Below, piece after piece: positions 56,372-64,000 of a DNA stretch of 64,000 nt. Both the position numbers and the translations under genes were made by a program. The stretch is from contig NZ_BAHE01000052.1 in assembly GCF_000298235.1 (NCBI RefSeq), forward strand, positions 1 through 64,000, read 5' to 3'. The first letter of the stretch is position 1; every line of letters starts with the position of its first letter. A model generated the notes under the pieces. It saw nothing but the letters and a program-made list of their open reading frames with translations. It did no database searches and had not been told where the DNA came from. This DNA comes from Gordonia namibiensis NBRC 108229 (GTDB lineage Bacteria > Actinomycetota > Actinomycetes > Mycobacteriales > Mycobacteriaceae).

Positions 56372-58264
56372 TCAGCCGTAGTAGCAGCGGTACTTGATGC
56401 TGCCTTTGATCCGGCCGAGGAAGTTGCCTGCCGTGAACAGCCACCTGCCGGTCGGCACACGGGTGATCACGGTCGGCAGCAACGGATTCCGGATCAGTAT
56501 GTAGAGGAACATGTCAAGCGTCACGTACCAGGGCCAACGCGGCATGCCGTAGTGCCGATAGTCGGAGTACAACTGCGCGGTGCCCACCCCGCACGTCACC
56601 GACTGCTGCCACATCCCCGACAGCGTGTCCCGGAGCCGGTAGGCGACGAGGGCCTTGGGAGCCAGACCGATCGTGCCGCCCGACAACTGGATACGGATCA
56701 GCAGGTCTGAATCCTCCGCAGCGTTCACGTACTCGACGTCGAAGCCGCCGACGCGCTCGTACGCTTCCCGCCAGACCCCGACATTGCAGGTCGGGTGTAC
56801 CTGGAGGAATCCCCGCAAGTAGTACGGCTCGTCGGCGGGCAACATCGTTCGCCAGGACTGGACCTCGGGTGAGTTGAGCGAATGGGTCTCCAGTCCTCCG
56901 CCCACCGCCGAATGACGCGTCGCGACCGCGGTCAGCTCGGCGAGCCAGTCCGGGTAGACGCGATCGTCACCGTCGCAGAAGGCGAGGAACTCTCCGTCGG
57001 CGGCAGCGACGCCGACATTCCGTGCGTACGAGATCCCGCCCACCGCCGAGGCGTCGACCCAGCGCATCCGGAGGCGTTCCCGCAGTGGGTGCTGTTCGAC
57101 ATGTTCCCGCAATCCGTCGGTGGATCCGTTGTCCGCAATGATGACCTCGAAGGGGCGTTCGTAGGTCTGCGCTGCCAGGGCCTCGAGCTGGATGTCGATG
57201 ACATCGACACAGTTCAATGCCGAGATCACGATCGACACCAACTCGGGAAGAGGACGTTCGACATCCTCACACCGTTCGGTCACCTGCGGTTTCGCCACTT
57301 CATTCTTTCGGTTGTCCCCCGTGAGACCGCGAGCGCGGCCCAACGTCCGGTCGGGAATGCGGCCGGTCTCGCCGGCCGCCGCTGCGCGGAGACCCGCACA
57401 GGTCAGGTAGACACGAGCGGGCCGGTCGGTGCCGATGAGCATCGCGCGCCCCCTGGCGATGACGTCCTTCGCGACCGACACTGCGCACCAGAGGGGTTCG
57501 GTCCGCGCATAGCGGCGGTAGAGGACAGACCGGTTGCGCGCGATGTAGTAATGCCGGAACGGCGCATCCTCGGTGAACTCGATCGACACACCCGTTCCCC
57601 TCCCGCGCAGCAACCAGCGCAGCGGACGGGGCGGGACCCACGTCGCGGCGCGTCCCAGCCGGTGACGAATCCGGTTGCCCGGCACGATGAGTGCATGACC
57701 GCCGTGCGCACGTGCGCGCAGGTAGAAATCCGTCTCCACGCAGTCGATGAACAGCGACTCGTCGAACAAACCGATCTTCTCGAACAGGCTGCGCGTGATG
57801 AGAAGGCCCGACTGCAATGGCTCGAAGGCGAGGGTCAGCCCCTCGACGGCAAACCAGAACGGAGCCACGTCGTCGTTGATGAAGGCCGGCGACGCCATCA
57901 CGTCCGACAAGCCGAGCGACTTCGCCAGCTCGAGGTGATCGACGGCCCGTCGGACGTAGTCCGGTTCGAGTGAGGTGTCCTGGTCGAGGGTGAGCACGGC
58001 GTCGGCATTTCGCGACAGCGCCTCGCGGACCCCCTGATTGAGGGCATGTGCGATGCCCTGGTTCGATCCTGACTCGAACACCGTCGCACCGGCCGCGGCG
58101 CAGTCGTCGAGCACTGTCCGCACAGCACCCTGCGGGTCGGCCATGAGTGACGGCGATCCGTCGTCGACGATGATCACCGAATCCACCTGTGGGAGAACAT
58201 TCTCGATCGAATCGACGAGTTCTCGCGTCGGCTCGAAGGTCGGGATGACGGCGACCACGGTCAT
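56372..58264 (-). CDS. Two-headed family 2 glycosyltransferase (GT2-GT2 fusion)
   Basis: A 630-residue protein with two GT-A domains. Domain 1 (about residues 1-300) has VVAVIPTFEPT, IIVDDGS at 31-37, TLDQDTS at 92-98 and an EFTEDAPFRHYYIARNR segment typical of rhamnosyl/galactofuranosyl transferases. A linker of about 40 residues follows. Domain 2 (about 340-630) has VSIVISALNC, IIADNGSTD, FCDGDDRVYPDW, CNVGVWREAYERVGGFD and ends GNFLGRIKGSIKYR. Domain 2 is a paralogue of the stand-alone GT2 at 34955. Both metal-binding DXD-type motifs look intact, so two sugars may be added. Start overlaps the A-T-TE stop (ATGA, 58261-58264), coupling it to the NRPS system. Confidence 0.9.
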   Translation of the reverse strand: MTVVAVIPTFEPTRELVDSIENVLPQVDSVIIVDDGSPSLMADPQGAVRTVLDDCAAAGATVFESGSNQGIAHALNQGVREALSRNADAVLTLDQDTSLEPDYVRRAVDHLELAKSLGLSDVMASPAFINDDVAPFWFAVEGLTLAFEPLQSGLLITRSLFEKIGLFDESLFIDCVETDFYLRARAHGGHALIVPGNRIRHRLGRAATWVPPRPLRWLLRGRGTGVSIEFTEDAPFRHYYIARNRSVLYRRYARTEPLWCAVSVAKDVIARGRAMLIGTDRPARVYLTCAGLRAAAAGETGRIPDRTLGRARGLTGDNRKNEVAKPQVTERCEDVERPLPELVSIVISALNCVDVIDIQLEALAAQTYERPFEVIIADNGSTDGLREHVEQHPLRERLRMRWVDASAVGGISYARNVGVAAADGEFLAFCDGDDRVYPDWLAELTAVATRHSAVGGGLETHSLNSPEVQSWRTMLPADEPYYLRGFLQVHPTCNVGVWREAYERVGGFDVEYVNAAEDSDLLIRIQLSGGTIGLAPKALVAYRLRDTLSGMWQQSVTCGVGTAQLYSDYRHYGMPRWPWYVTLDMFLYILIRNPLLPTVITRVPTGRWLFTAGNFLGRIKGSIKYRCYYG

Positions 58265-60831
58265 GAGGGGGTTCCTTCGTTGTCGGTGAGATCGAGCGCG
58301 GCCGACACCGCGGCGGCCGTCGCGGTCACGTGCGGGGCACGCATCATCGCGTGATGGTCGGCGTCAACCGTGACGGTGTGCACGCGACCGGTCACCAGAC
58401 GCGCCCAGGTGTCGGGATGGTCGGGGTTCTCGGTAGCCCGGATCAAGGTGATGTCACCCCGGTACGGCGTCGGCCGGTGCCGCCGGATCTGCTGACGACC
58501 GAGGTCCCAGAAGACGTTCCACTGCAGGGTCGTCGGAAGGTTCCACCAGCCGGCGGTCGCGACCAGCAGCCGCATCACCAAGCGGGTCCACAGGATCTGC
58601 AGTGATGGCGAACTCGAGGCCGGGCCCTCGGAATCGGTACCGGTGCGGTCGGGCAGCGCCGCGGGACCGTCGGTTCCGGTGTCGTCGGTCAGCCGGCCGC
58701 CGACGCGTTCGACCAGCTGGGGCTCGAACCGCGAGTCGACGATGATCACCGACTCGCAGCGTTCGCCGCGGGCGTCCAGGATCGCTGCGGCCTCGAGCAT
58801 GATGAAACCGCCGAGCGAGTAACCGACAAGTCGGTACGGACCGTCGGCCTGTACCGACCGGATGTCCGTCACCGCGCGCCGTGCGGCGGCCCGGATCGTC
58901 CGGTCGGCCCGGCCGCGCTTCTCGAGTCCGTGGGCCTGCAGCCCGTAAACCGGTGCATTCCCGCCGATCTGACGGGCCAACGGCAGCAGGCCGGCCGCGG
59001 GCGTCCCCGCGCCGGACATGACGAACACGGGGGTGCCGCTCCCCTCGCGGAGCGGGATGATCGTGGCACCGGTGACCGAACGGGCGCGATCACGATGAGC
59101 GGCGTCGAGGAGTTCGGACAGACCGAAGATGGTCGGGGTGCCGGCGAAGTCCGCGGTCGAGATGTCGACGAGCCAGCGATCGCGCAGTTCGGCGAGCATC
59201 TTCGCAGCGGCGAGCGAGTCACCGCCCAGCGAGACGAAATCCTCGTTGCGCCCGACGGTCTCGAGTCCGAGGATGTCGCACCAGATGTGCATGAGCGTCG
59301 CCTCTGTCGGTCCGCGAACGGGTTCGGGTGTCCGTGGCGGTGCAGGCGGAAGTGCGGCGCGGTCGACCTTGCCGCGCTCGTTGCGGGGTAGCGAGGTCAT
59401 GACCACGACGTCACGCGGAATCATCCACGGTGCCAGCGTGTTCGCGAGCGCGGTCCGTATCTCGGCCGGCGACGGCGTCCACTTGGCCGGGTCGACGGCG
59501 ACGTGCGCGGTGAGCTGCGCGGCGTCCCGGTCGGCGGTGACCACCGCGTCGACCGTCCACGGCAGGGCGCGCAGGGCGGCCTCGACCTCGATGGGTTCGA
59601 CGAGATAGCCGCGGATCTTCACCGCGTCGTCGCGGCGTCCGAGCAGATGCAGTTGACCCTCGTCGTCGAAGCGACCGAGATCGCCCATCCGGTAGCGGCG
59701 GCACCCGTCGGGCAGGTTCTCGAACTTGGCTGCGGTCAGCTCGGGGTTCTTGAAGTACCCCGACGAGATGTACTTCGATTCGACGACGACCTCACCGGTC
59801 GATCCGGTCGGGACGTCGTGGCCCGCCTCGTCGACGATCCGGACGGACTTCTTCGAAGCGGGCGTGCCGACCGGGATTACACCCGTGGGAACGGGCCGAT
59901 CCGCCGGGATGAGGTTGAACGCGAGATTGGCCGACTCCGACGACCCCGACCAGCTGCAGAACACCCCGTCCGGTGCGATGGTTGCGCGGACGCGCTCGAC
60001 GTCGCCGGAGTGGACAGGTTCGCCACACGTCGACACCAGACGGACGCTCTCGATCACGTCGCCGGGAGCCAGGTCGGTGAGCCAGGACCTCAGGAGCGAC
60101 GGCGTGCAGTGGACGGTGGTCGCCCGTTCCTGCCGCAGCCAGTCGCGGAGCCCCTCGGCGGTACGTCGGCGGACGTCCCAGAGCAGCAGCGTCGATCCGT
60201 TGAGCAGAGACATCAGCAGGCAGTCGACGCCCGCACCGAAGCTCAGCGGTAACAGCGCCGTCGCCTTGTCGTCGTACTCGAAGCGCATGAAGGTCGCGCC
60301 GTCGAGGGCCATCCCGAGGGCCCAACGATGAGGAAGCGTCACGCCCTTGGGCCGGCCGGTGGAGCCGGAGGTGAAGATCAGCACGGCCGGGGCGTCGGGC
60401 GCCGGCACCGCGAGCGGAGCGTCAGACGACGGCAGCGCAGCGATGTCGGCCGGAGACATCCGATGGGCCCCGGACAGTCCGAGAATGTGGTCTCGCCGGT
60501 CGTCGGGCAGGAAGGGGTCGAGCAGGATGACCGGGTGTCCCGAGGTGAGGACCGCGAAGATCGCGAGGACCGAGTCGATGTCGGATTCGACGTCGACGGC
60601 GACCGGTCGACCCGTCTCGGTCATCGCGGCGGCGATGGCGCGCCCGCGGTCATCGGTGCGGTTCACCGCGTCGCGGTAGGTGATGGAGGCCTCGGGGGTC
60701 CGGACGGCAACCGCGTCGCCACGTTGCGCCGCCATGTTCCGCCACAGTGCGACGACGCTCTCGTCGGAGCTCTCGGTCGTGGCCGGAATCGTCGCCGGAT
60801 CGATCGTGGTCACGAAGCGACTACCGGACAT
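58261..60831 (-). CDS. NRPS termination protein, adenylation-carrier-thioesterase (A-T-TE)
   Basis: An 856-residue protein: adenylation domain about 1-500 (P-loop [12 protein letters not shown] near 152-163, RGYLVEPIEVE, catalytic Lys488 in RNERGKVDR), carrier domain about 505-580 (VSLGGDSLAA, Ser539), and type I thioesterase about 585-856 (GYSLGG, Ser672; His in DADHHAMM). There is no C domain, so it should receive the growing chain from the orphan C domain of the large NRPS and release it by hydrolysis or cyclisation. Unusually, the residue aligned with the amino-group-binding Asp235 is Gly199 (LSFGAGVD), which hints at a substrate without a standard alpha-amino group. An iron box lies 13 bp upstream of the ATG. 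Confidence 0.92.
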   Translation of the reverse strand: MSGSRFVTTIDPATIPATTESSDESVVALWRNMAAQRGDAVAVRTPEASITYRDAVNRTDDRGRAIAAAMTETGRPVAVDVESDIDSVLAIFAVLTSGHPVILLDPFLPDDRRDHILGLSGAHRMSPADIAALPSSDAPLAVPAPDAPAVLIFTSGSTGRPKGVTLPHRWALGMALDGATFMRFEYDDKATALLPLSFGAGVDCLLMSLLNGSTLLLWDVRRRTAEGLRDWLRQERATTVHCTPSLLRSWLTDLAPGDVIESVRLVSTCGEPVHSGDVERVRATIAPDGVFCSWSGSSESANLAFNLIPADRPVPTGVIPVGTPASKKSVRIVDEAGHDVPTGSTGEVVVESKYISSGYFKNPELTAAKFENLPDGCRRYRMGDLGRFDDEGQLHLLGRRDDAVKIRGYLVEPIEVEAALRALPWTVDAVVTADRDAAQLTAHVAVDPAKWTPSPAEIRTALANTLAPWMIPRDVVVMTSLPRNERGKVDRAALPPAPPRTPEPVRGPTEATLMHIWCDILGLETVGRNEDFVSLGGDSLAAAKMLAELRDRWLVDISTADFAGTPTIFGLSELLDAAHRDRARSVTGATIIPLREGSGTPVFVMSGAGTPAAGLLPLARQIGGNAPVYGLQAHGLEKRGRADRTIRAAARRAVTDIRSVQADGPYRLVGYSLGGFIMLEAAAILDARGERCESVIIVDSRFEPQLVERVGGRLTDDTGTDGPAALPDRTGTDSEGPASSSPSLQILWTRLVMRLLVATAGWWNLPTTLQWNVFWDLGRQQIRRHRPTPYRGDITLIRATENPDHPDTWARLVTGRVHTVTVDADHHAMMRAPHVTATAAAVSAALDLTDNEGTPS

Positions 60832-60844
60832 AGGGTATGCATAG

Positions 60845-60862
60845 TTAGGTTAGGCTACCTAA
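60845..60862. promoter_or_regulatory. IdeR/DmdR iron box
   Basis: TTAGGTTAGGCTACCTAA matches the 19-bp consensus TTAGGTTAGGCTAACCTAA apart from one missing base in the right half. It lies 13 bp upstream of the A-T-TE start and 180 bp upstream of the FAD protein start, in the divergent region. Binding by iron-loaded IdeR/DmdR would repress these genes when iron is plentiful. Confidence 0.85.
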
Positions 60863-61042
60863 TACGCCACTCTGGGCGTCGTCAGGGTCTCCGACATCTG
60901 AGCAGTGATCGCCGACACTGACGACCGCTCCTCCTCAGCGCTGGTAGGCCGACCTGCTGTAAGAAGTACCGGTGCTCCGAATGCGTCCCCGTCCACGAAG
61001 CGGTTCCGCCTGTTCCCGCGCCGTCGGCGCCGGTGTCGGCTG

Positions 61043-62410
61043 ATGCGCATTGTCGTGGTCGGCGCGGGTGCCGCCGGGTCTCTGGTCGTGTTCCATCTGG
61101 CTCGTCTGGTGGCCGCCGATGACCGGGCCGAGCCGCTCGAGGTCGTCGTCGTGGACCCGATCGACCAGGTCGCGGGTCCCGCGTTCGGCACCACGGATCC
61201 TGCCCACTTGCTGAATGTCCCCGCGTCCGGGATGTCGGTGGACCCGGATGAGCGGTTCGACTTCGTGGACTGGTGCCGTGCCGAGGGGTTCGTGGGCGGC
61301 GACGAGGCGCACTACTTCTTCGCACCGCGCGCACAGTGGGCGCGCTATCTGCGGACCCGGCTGGCAGAGGCATGCGAGCGGGCCGGCGGCCGGTTGAGTG
61401 CCCGGTTCGTGCGTGACGGTGCGGTCGGCGTCGCCGTCGTCGGCGCGGGAGTTCGGGTGACCACGGCGGACGGAACCGTCCTCGACGGCGACCGGCTGGT
61501 GCTCGCAACCGGACTCCCGGGTGTCGGGAACGGCTGGGCGCCCTGCGACCTGAGCGACCAACCCCGCTACATCGCCAACCCGTGGCTGCCCGATGCCCTC
61601 GAACCGGTACTGGCCGACGACGGGGACGTCCTCGTGATCGGCACCGGCCTCACGATGGTTGACGTGGCGATCAGCCTGCTCAAGTCGGGCGACACTCGTC
61701 GTGTCGAGGCGATCTCACGCGGCGGCCGACTGCCCCGGCGGCATGCCGACACCTACCTCGGCGAAGTCGTCCCCGACACCTCGACCTGGGGCGACAGCCT
61801 CGACGAGATCCGAGCCGCGGTCGCCACCCATGTTGCGAGAATCGAACGCCTCCTGGGGAATTGGCGGCCCGGCGTCGACGGTGTGCGCTACCGCGTTGCC
61901 GAACTGTGGGGCCGGCTCGACGAGGCGGACCGCGGCACCTTCGTCCGCGAACTCGCCGGCGACTGGCTCGTGCGTCGGCACCGGATGCCCCCGTCGAGCG
62001 GCAGACTCGTCGACGAGGCCCGGCGGTCGGGACGCCTCGTCGTGCGCGCGGGACGGATCACCGGAGTCGACGCGGTCCCAGCTGGACTCACCGTCACGAC
62101 CGGCGACGACGAACGCACCTATGCCTGGATCGTGAACTGCACCGGTCCGCAACCGGACGTGCGCAAACTCGGCAATCCCGTCCTGGACTCGGTTCTCGAC
62201 GCCGGGCTCGCGACCACCGACCCGCTCGGTCTGGGCCTGATCACCGACGACGGGCGCGTCCTCGACGCCGACGGTCGCCCGGGACCGATCTGGACCCTCG
62301 GATCGCTGCGTCGCGGCGAACTCTGGGAGACCACCGCAGTACCCGAGATCCGCTCGCAAGCAGAGGAATTGGCTGCGTCGCTCATCGGTGACGTCGATGG
62401 TCACCGATGA
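61043..62410 (+). CDS. FAD/NAD(P)-binding protein (YdhS-like, PF13454 type)
   Basis: A 455-residue flavoprotein. The FAD motif VVVGAGAAGSLVVFHL is at residues 4-19. DPIDQVAGPAFGTTDPAHLLNVPASGMS is the hallmark of the FAD-NAD(P)-binding family (E. coli YdhS-like), then ATGLPGVGNG and a second Rossmann motif VIGTGLTMVDVAISLL. Near the C-terminus are NCTGPQPD and IWTLGSLRRGELWETTAVPEIR. ATG 61043 was chosen because the first strand starts there; the frame is open to 60905. It diverges from the A-T-TE gene and shares its iron-box region, so it may be iron-regulated. Whether it tailors the peptide is unknown. Confidence 0.85.
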   Translation: MRIVVVGAGAAGSLVVFHLARLVAADDRAEPLEVVVVDPIDQVAGPAFGTTDPAHLLNVPASGMSVDPDERFDFVDWCRAEGFVGGDEAHYFFAPRAQWARYLRTRLAEACERAGGRLSARFVRDGAVGVAVVGAGVRVTTADGTVLDGDRLVLATGLPGVGNGWAPCDLSDQPRYIANPWLPDALEPVLADDGDVLVIGTGLTMVDVAISLLKSGDTRRVEAISRGGRLPRRHADTYLGEVVPDTSTWGDSLDEIRAAVATHVARIERLLGNWRPGVDGVRYRVAELWGRLDEADRGTFVRELAGDWLVRRHRMPPSSGRLVDEARRSGRLVVRAGRITGVDAVPAGLTVTTGDDERTYAWIVNCTGPQPDVRKLGNPVLDSVLDAGLATTDPLGLGLITDDGRVLDADGRPGPIWTLGSLRRGELWETTAVPEIRSQAEELAASLIGDVDGHR

Positions 62411-62425
62411 GCGACGAGTAGCCGG

Positions 62426-62860
62426 TCAGGTCGCGCTGACCAGAACCGCGGCGCCGAGCCAGATCAGCGCGGCCACCTTGATCACCTCGAACGCGACGTA
62501 GACGAGATGCGCTGAGCTACGCGGACCCTCGTGCCCGGCGAGCACGGCGTCGGACCTCTTGGTGAGGGCCGGCCGCACAGCCACGAGCTGGATCGCGAGA
62601 GTCGCGATCGCAACTCCCGCGGCGATCGGTGTGGCCACCCCGGGCCACGAACCGAGGACGACGGCGACCAGGATCGCGGTCGCCCACACGACCTCCGCGA
62701 CGTTGAGCCCACGGAAGACCAACCGCCCGATCCCCAGACCGATCGGCAGGGTGACCCCGGGTGCGCGGAACTTCAACGGCGCCTCGAGGAACGAGATCGC
62801 GAAGACCATGCCGAGCCACACGAAGGTGAGCGCGGTGACGACCGCCGCGGAGGTGCTCAT
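62426..62860 (-). CDS. Small four-helix membrane protein
   Basis: A 144-residue integral membrane protein with four predicted helices: AVVTALTFVWLGMVFAISF, NVAEVVWATAILVAVVLG, GVAIATLAIQLVAV and AFEVIKVAALIWLGAAVLV. A conserved-looking FLEAPLKFRAPG loop follows helix 1. Its ATG overlaps the flavohemoglobin stop (ATGA, 62857-62860), so the two are made together. I do not recognise a named function; proteins of this size next to oxidative-stress genes may be COG-level conserved membrane proteins. Confidence 0.75.
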   Translation of the reverse strand: MSTSAAVVTALTFVWLGMVFAISFLEAPLKFRAPGVTLPIGLGIGRLVFRGLNVAEVVWATAILVAVVLGSWPGVATPIAAGVAIATLAIQLVAVRPALTKRSDAVLAGHEGPRSSAHLVYVAFEVIKVAALIWLGAAVLVSAT

Positions 62861-64000
62861 CGCGCGCTCGACCGCAGGAGTTCCGGACCGAAGGTCTCAT
62901 AGTGGATTCGGCTCTCCGCGATGTCGCGGCCGAGGAACTCCTCGCGCATCGAGGACAGGAATCCGGTGGGGCCACAGAGCATCACGTTGGCTTCCGGGTG
63001 AACCTCGACATTGTCCAACGACATGTGGCCGACGCGGACCGAATCGGAGACGATGTGCGGCGAAGTGTTCTCGTACCACTGGATCAGATTGCCGTCCGGA
63101 AGCGAGTCCACCAGCGCGGCAAGCATTCCGCGGTGCGGCTGGCGATCGCGGGAACGGTCGGCGTGCAGGACCGTCACCGGACGGGCATCGCCCTTCTCTG
63201 CCAGCGCCGTCAGCAGACCGATCACCGGCGTGCACCCGATCCCAGCGGATGCCAGCAGCAACGGGGCATCGTCGTCGGGCAGGACGAGGTCGCCGAACGG
63301 GGTGCTGACCTTCAGGGTGTCACCTTCGAAGACGTGCTCGTGCAGGTATGCCGAGACCTCTCCGGCGAGCTTCACACTGAAGCGCCACTCCGCGTCGTCG
63401 GACGAGCCGGTCAGACTGTACTGACGGATCTGCTGTGCACCGTCGCTCAGCGGTACCTGTACCGAGATGTACTGTCCCGGGCGGAACTTCGGGAGTTCGC
63501 CGTCCACCGGGGCCAGGGTCAGCGCAATGGTGTCGGGCGAGACCTGCACGCGATCACTCACCGTGATCTCACGCCACACCTGACCGGGCTCGACACCCGC
63601 GGCGGCGTAGAGGTCGGATTCCGATGCGATCAGAAGGTCGGCCATGTCCCAGTACAGCTGATCCCAGGCATCGGCGACCTCCGGCGTGACGGCATCGCCG
63701 AGAACCTCGACGATCGCCGCGAACAGATGCTGGTGGACCACCTTGTACTGATCGGCGGTGACACCCAGCGACGCATGCTTGTGCGCGATCCGGTCCAGGA
63801 TGAACCGCTGACGCCGCACGTCGGGTTCGAGTTGGAGACGCGCGAAGGCGGCGACCGAGCCGGCGAGGGCCTGCGGCTGTTCACCGGACTTCTGGTGCGT
63901 CCGGTTGAACATGTTGTCCAGCAGCGTCGGGTGCGCGTCGAAGAGCCCGCGGTAGAACCGCGGGGTGATCTCCGGGAGTGCCCCCTCGACTGCGGGCAGG
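62857..64000 (-). CDS. hmp: Flavohemoglobin / nitric oxide dioxygenase, 5' end beyond the window
   Basis: At least 381 residues; the reading frame runs off the right window edge, so the first few dozen residues are missing. The globin part begins LPAVEGALPEITPRFYRGLF. It has LLDNMFNRTHQKSGEQPQAL and the proximal-His segment RIAHKHASLGV. The ferredoxin-reductase part has RQYSLT (FAD), AGIGCTPVIGLL (NADH) and a C-terminal YETFGPE. The protein converts NO and O2 to nitrate using NAD(P)H, FAD and heme in the cytoplasm. Order and motifs match E. coli Hmp. Confidence 0.95.
   Translation of the reverse strand, partial: LPAVEGALPEITPRFYRGLFDAHPTLLDNMFNRTHQKSGEQPQALAGSVAAFARLQLEPDVRRQRFILDRIAHKHASLGVTADQYKVVHQHLFAAIVEVLGDAVTPEVADAWDQLYWDMADLLIASESDLYAAAGVEPGQVWREITVSDRVQVSPDTIALTLAPVDGELPKFRPGQYISVQVPLSDGAQQIRQYSLTGSSDDAEWRFSVKLAGEVSAYLHEHVFEGDTLKVSTPFGDLVLPDDDAPLLLASAGIGCTPVIGLLTALAEKGDARPVTVLHADRSRDRQPHRGMLAALVDSLPDGNLIQWYENTSPHIVSDSVRVGHMSLDNVEVHPEANVMLCGPTGFLSSMREEFLGRDIAESRIHYETFGPELLRSSAR

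Noticed and set aside
1-64000. tRNA, rRNA, CRISPR arrays, insertion sequences, prophage
   Set aside because: I looked for each and found no cloverleaf, direct-repeat array with spacers, transposase or integrase signature.

Overview
This is a GC-rich actinobacterial chromosome segment, most likely Gordonia or a close Mycobacteriales relative. Support comes from GTG/TTG starts, ATGA/GTGA gene overlaps, an MPT70-like fasciclin lipoprotein, TY-Chap-type proteins, an EthA-like monooxygenase and IdeR-type iron boxes. I see no rRNA, tRNA, CRISPR array, transposase or prophage gene. Species assignment is inference.

Layout. (1) 0-4.4 kb: a PPOX-fold flavin protein, a DinB protein, a fasciclin lipoprotein and an EthA-like Baeyer-Villiger monooxygenase, with two striking inverted repeats between genes. 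(2) 4.5-11.1 kb: a small catabolic regulon of alpha/beta hydrolase, SCP2-like protein, TetR regulator, acyl-CoA dehydrogenase, SDR and acyl-CoA ligase. Related TGTAC-type operator sites occur in both large intergenic regions. (3) 11.4-16.9 kb: a DUF6777-like membrane protein and two TY-Chap (YbjN-like) proteins flanking an unrecognised gene. (4) 16.9-23.4 kb: DHFR-like reductase, QsdA/PTE-type lactonase, SDR, two lipoproteins (alpha/beta hydrolase and polysaccharide-deacetylase-like) and a secreted protein with a possible Cys-His-Asp triad. (5) 23.5-34.9 kb: a second catabolic cluster. CitE-type lyase, acyl-CoA dehydrogenase, MmgE/PrpD, CaiB CoA-transferase and MaoC hydratase lie on the minus strand. 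HyuA, HyuB and amidase lie on the plus strand, and a FadR/GntR regulator closes the cluster. A route of ring opening, CoA activation, desaturation, hydration and C-C cleavage to central metabolites is plausible.

(6) 35.0-62.4 kb is the most interesting part: a nonribosomal peptide system. A 5,814-residue synthetase has five C-A-T modules plus a sixth, orphan C domain at its C-terminus. A separate A-T-thioesterase protein supplies what is missing from the sixth module. A stand-alone GT2 glycosyltransferase is coupled to the synthetase (TGATG overlap), and a two-headed GT2-GT2 glycosyltransferase is coupled to the A-T-TE gene (ATGA). Between them is a three-gene ABC exporter (ATPase and two permeases). 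IdeR/DmdR-like iron boxes lie in front of the A-T-TE gene and in the NRPS/ABC divergent region. The first C domain strongly resembles that of EntF, and module 3 carries the serine code. Together these suggest an iron-responsive, N-capped, glycosylated peptide exported by the ABC system, possibly a siderophore. No hydroxamate- or catechol-forming enzyme is in the window, so that assignment stays a hypothesis.

(7) 62.4-64 kb: a four-helix membrane protein coupled to a flavohemoglobin gene that runs off the window edge.
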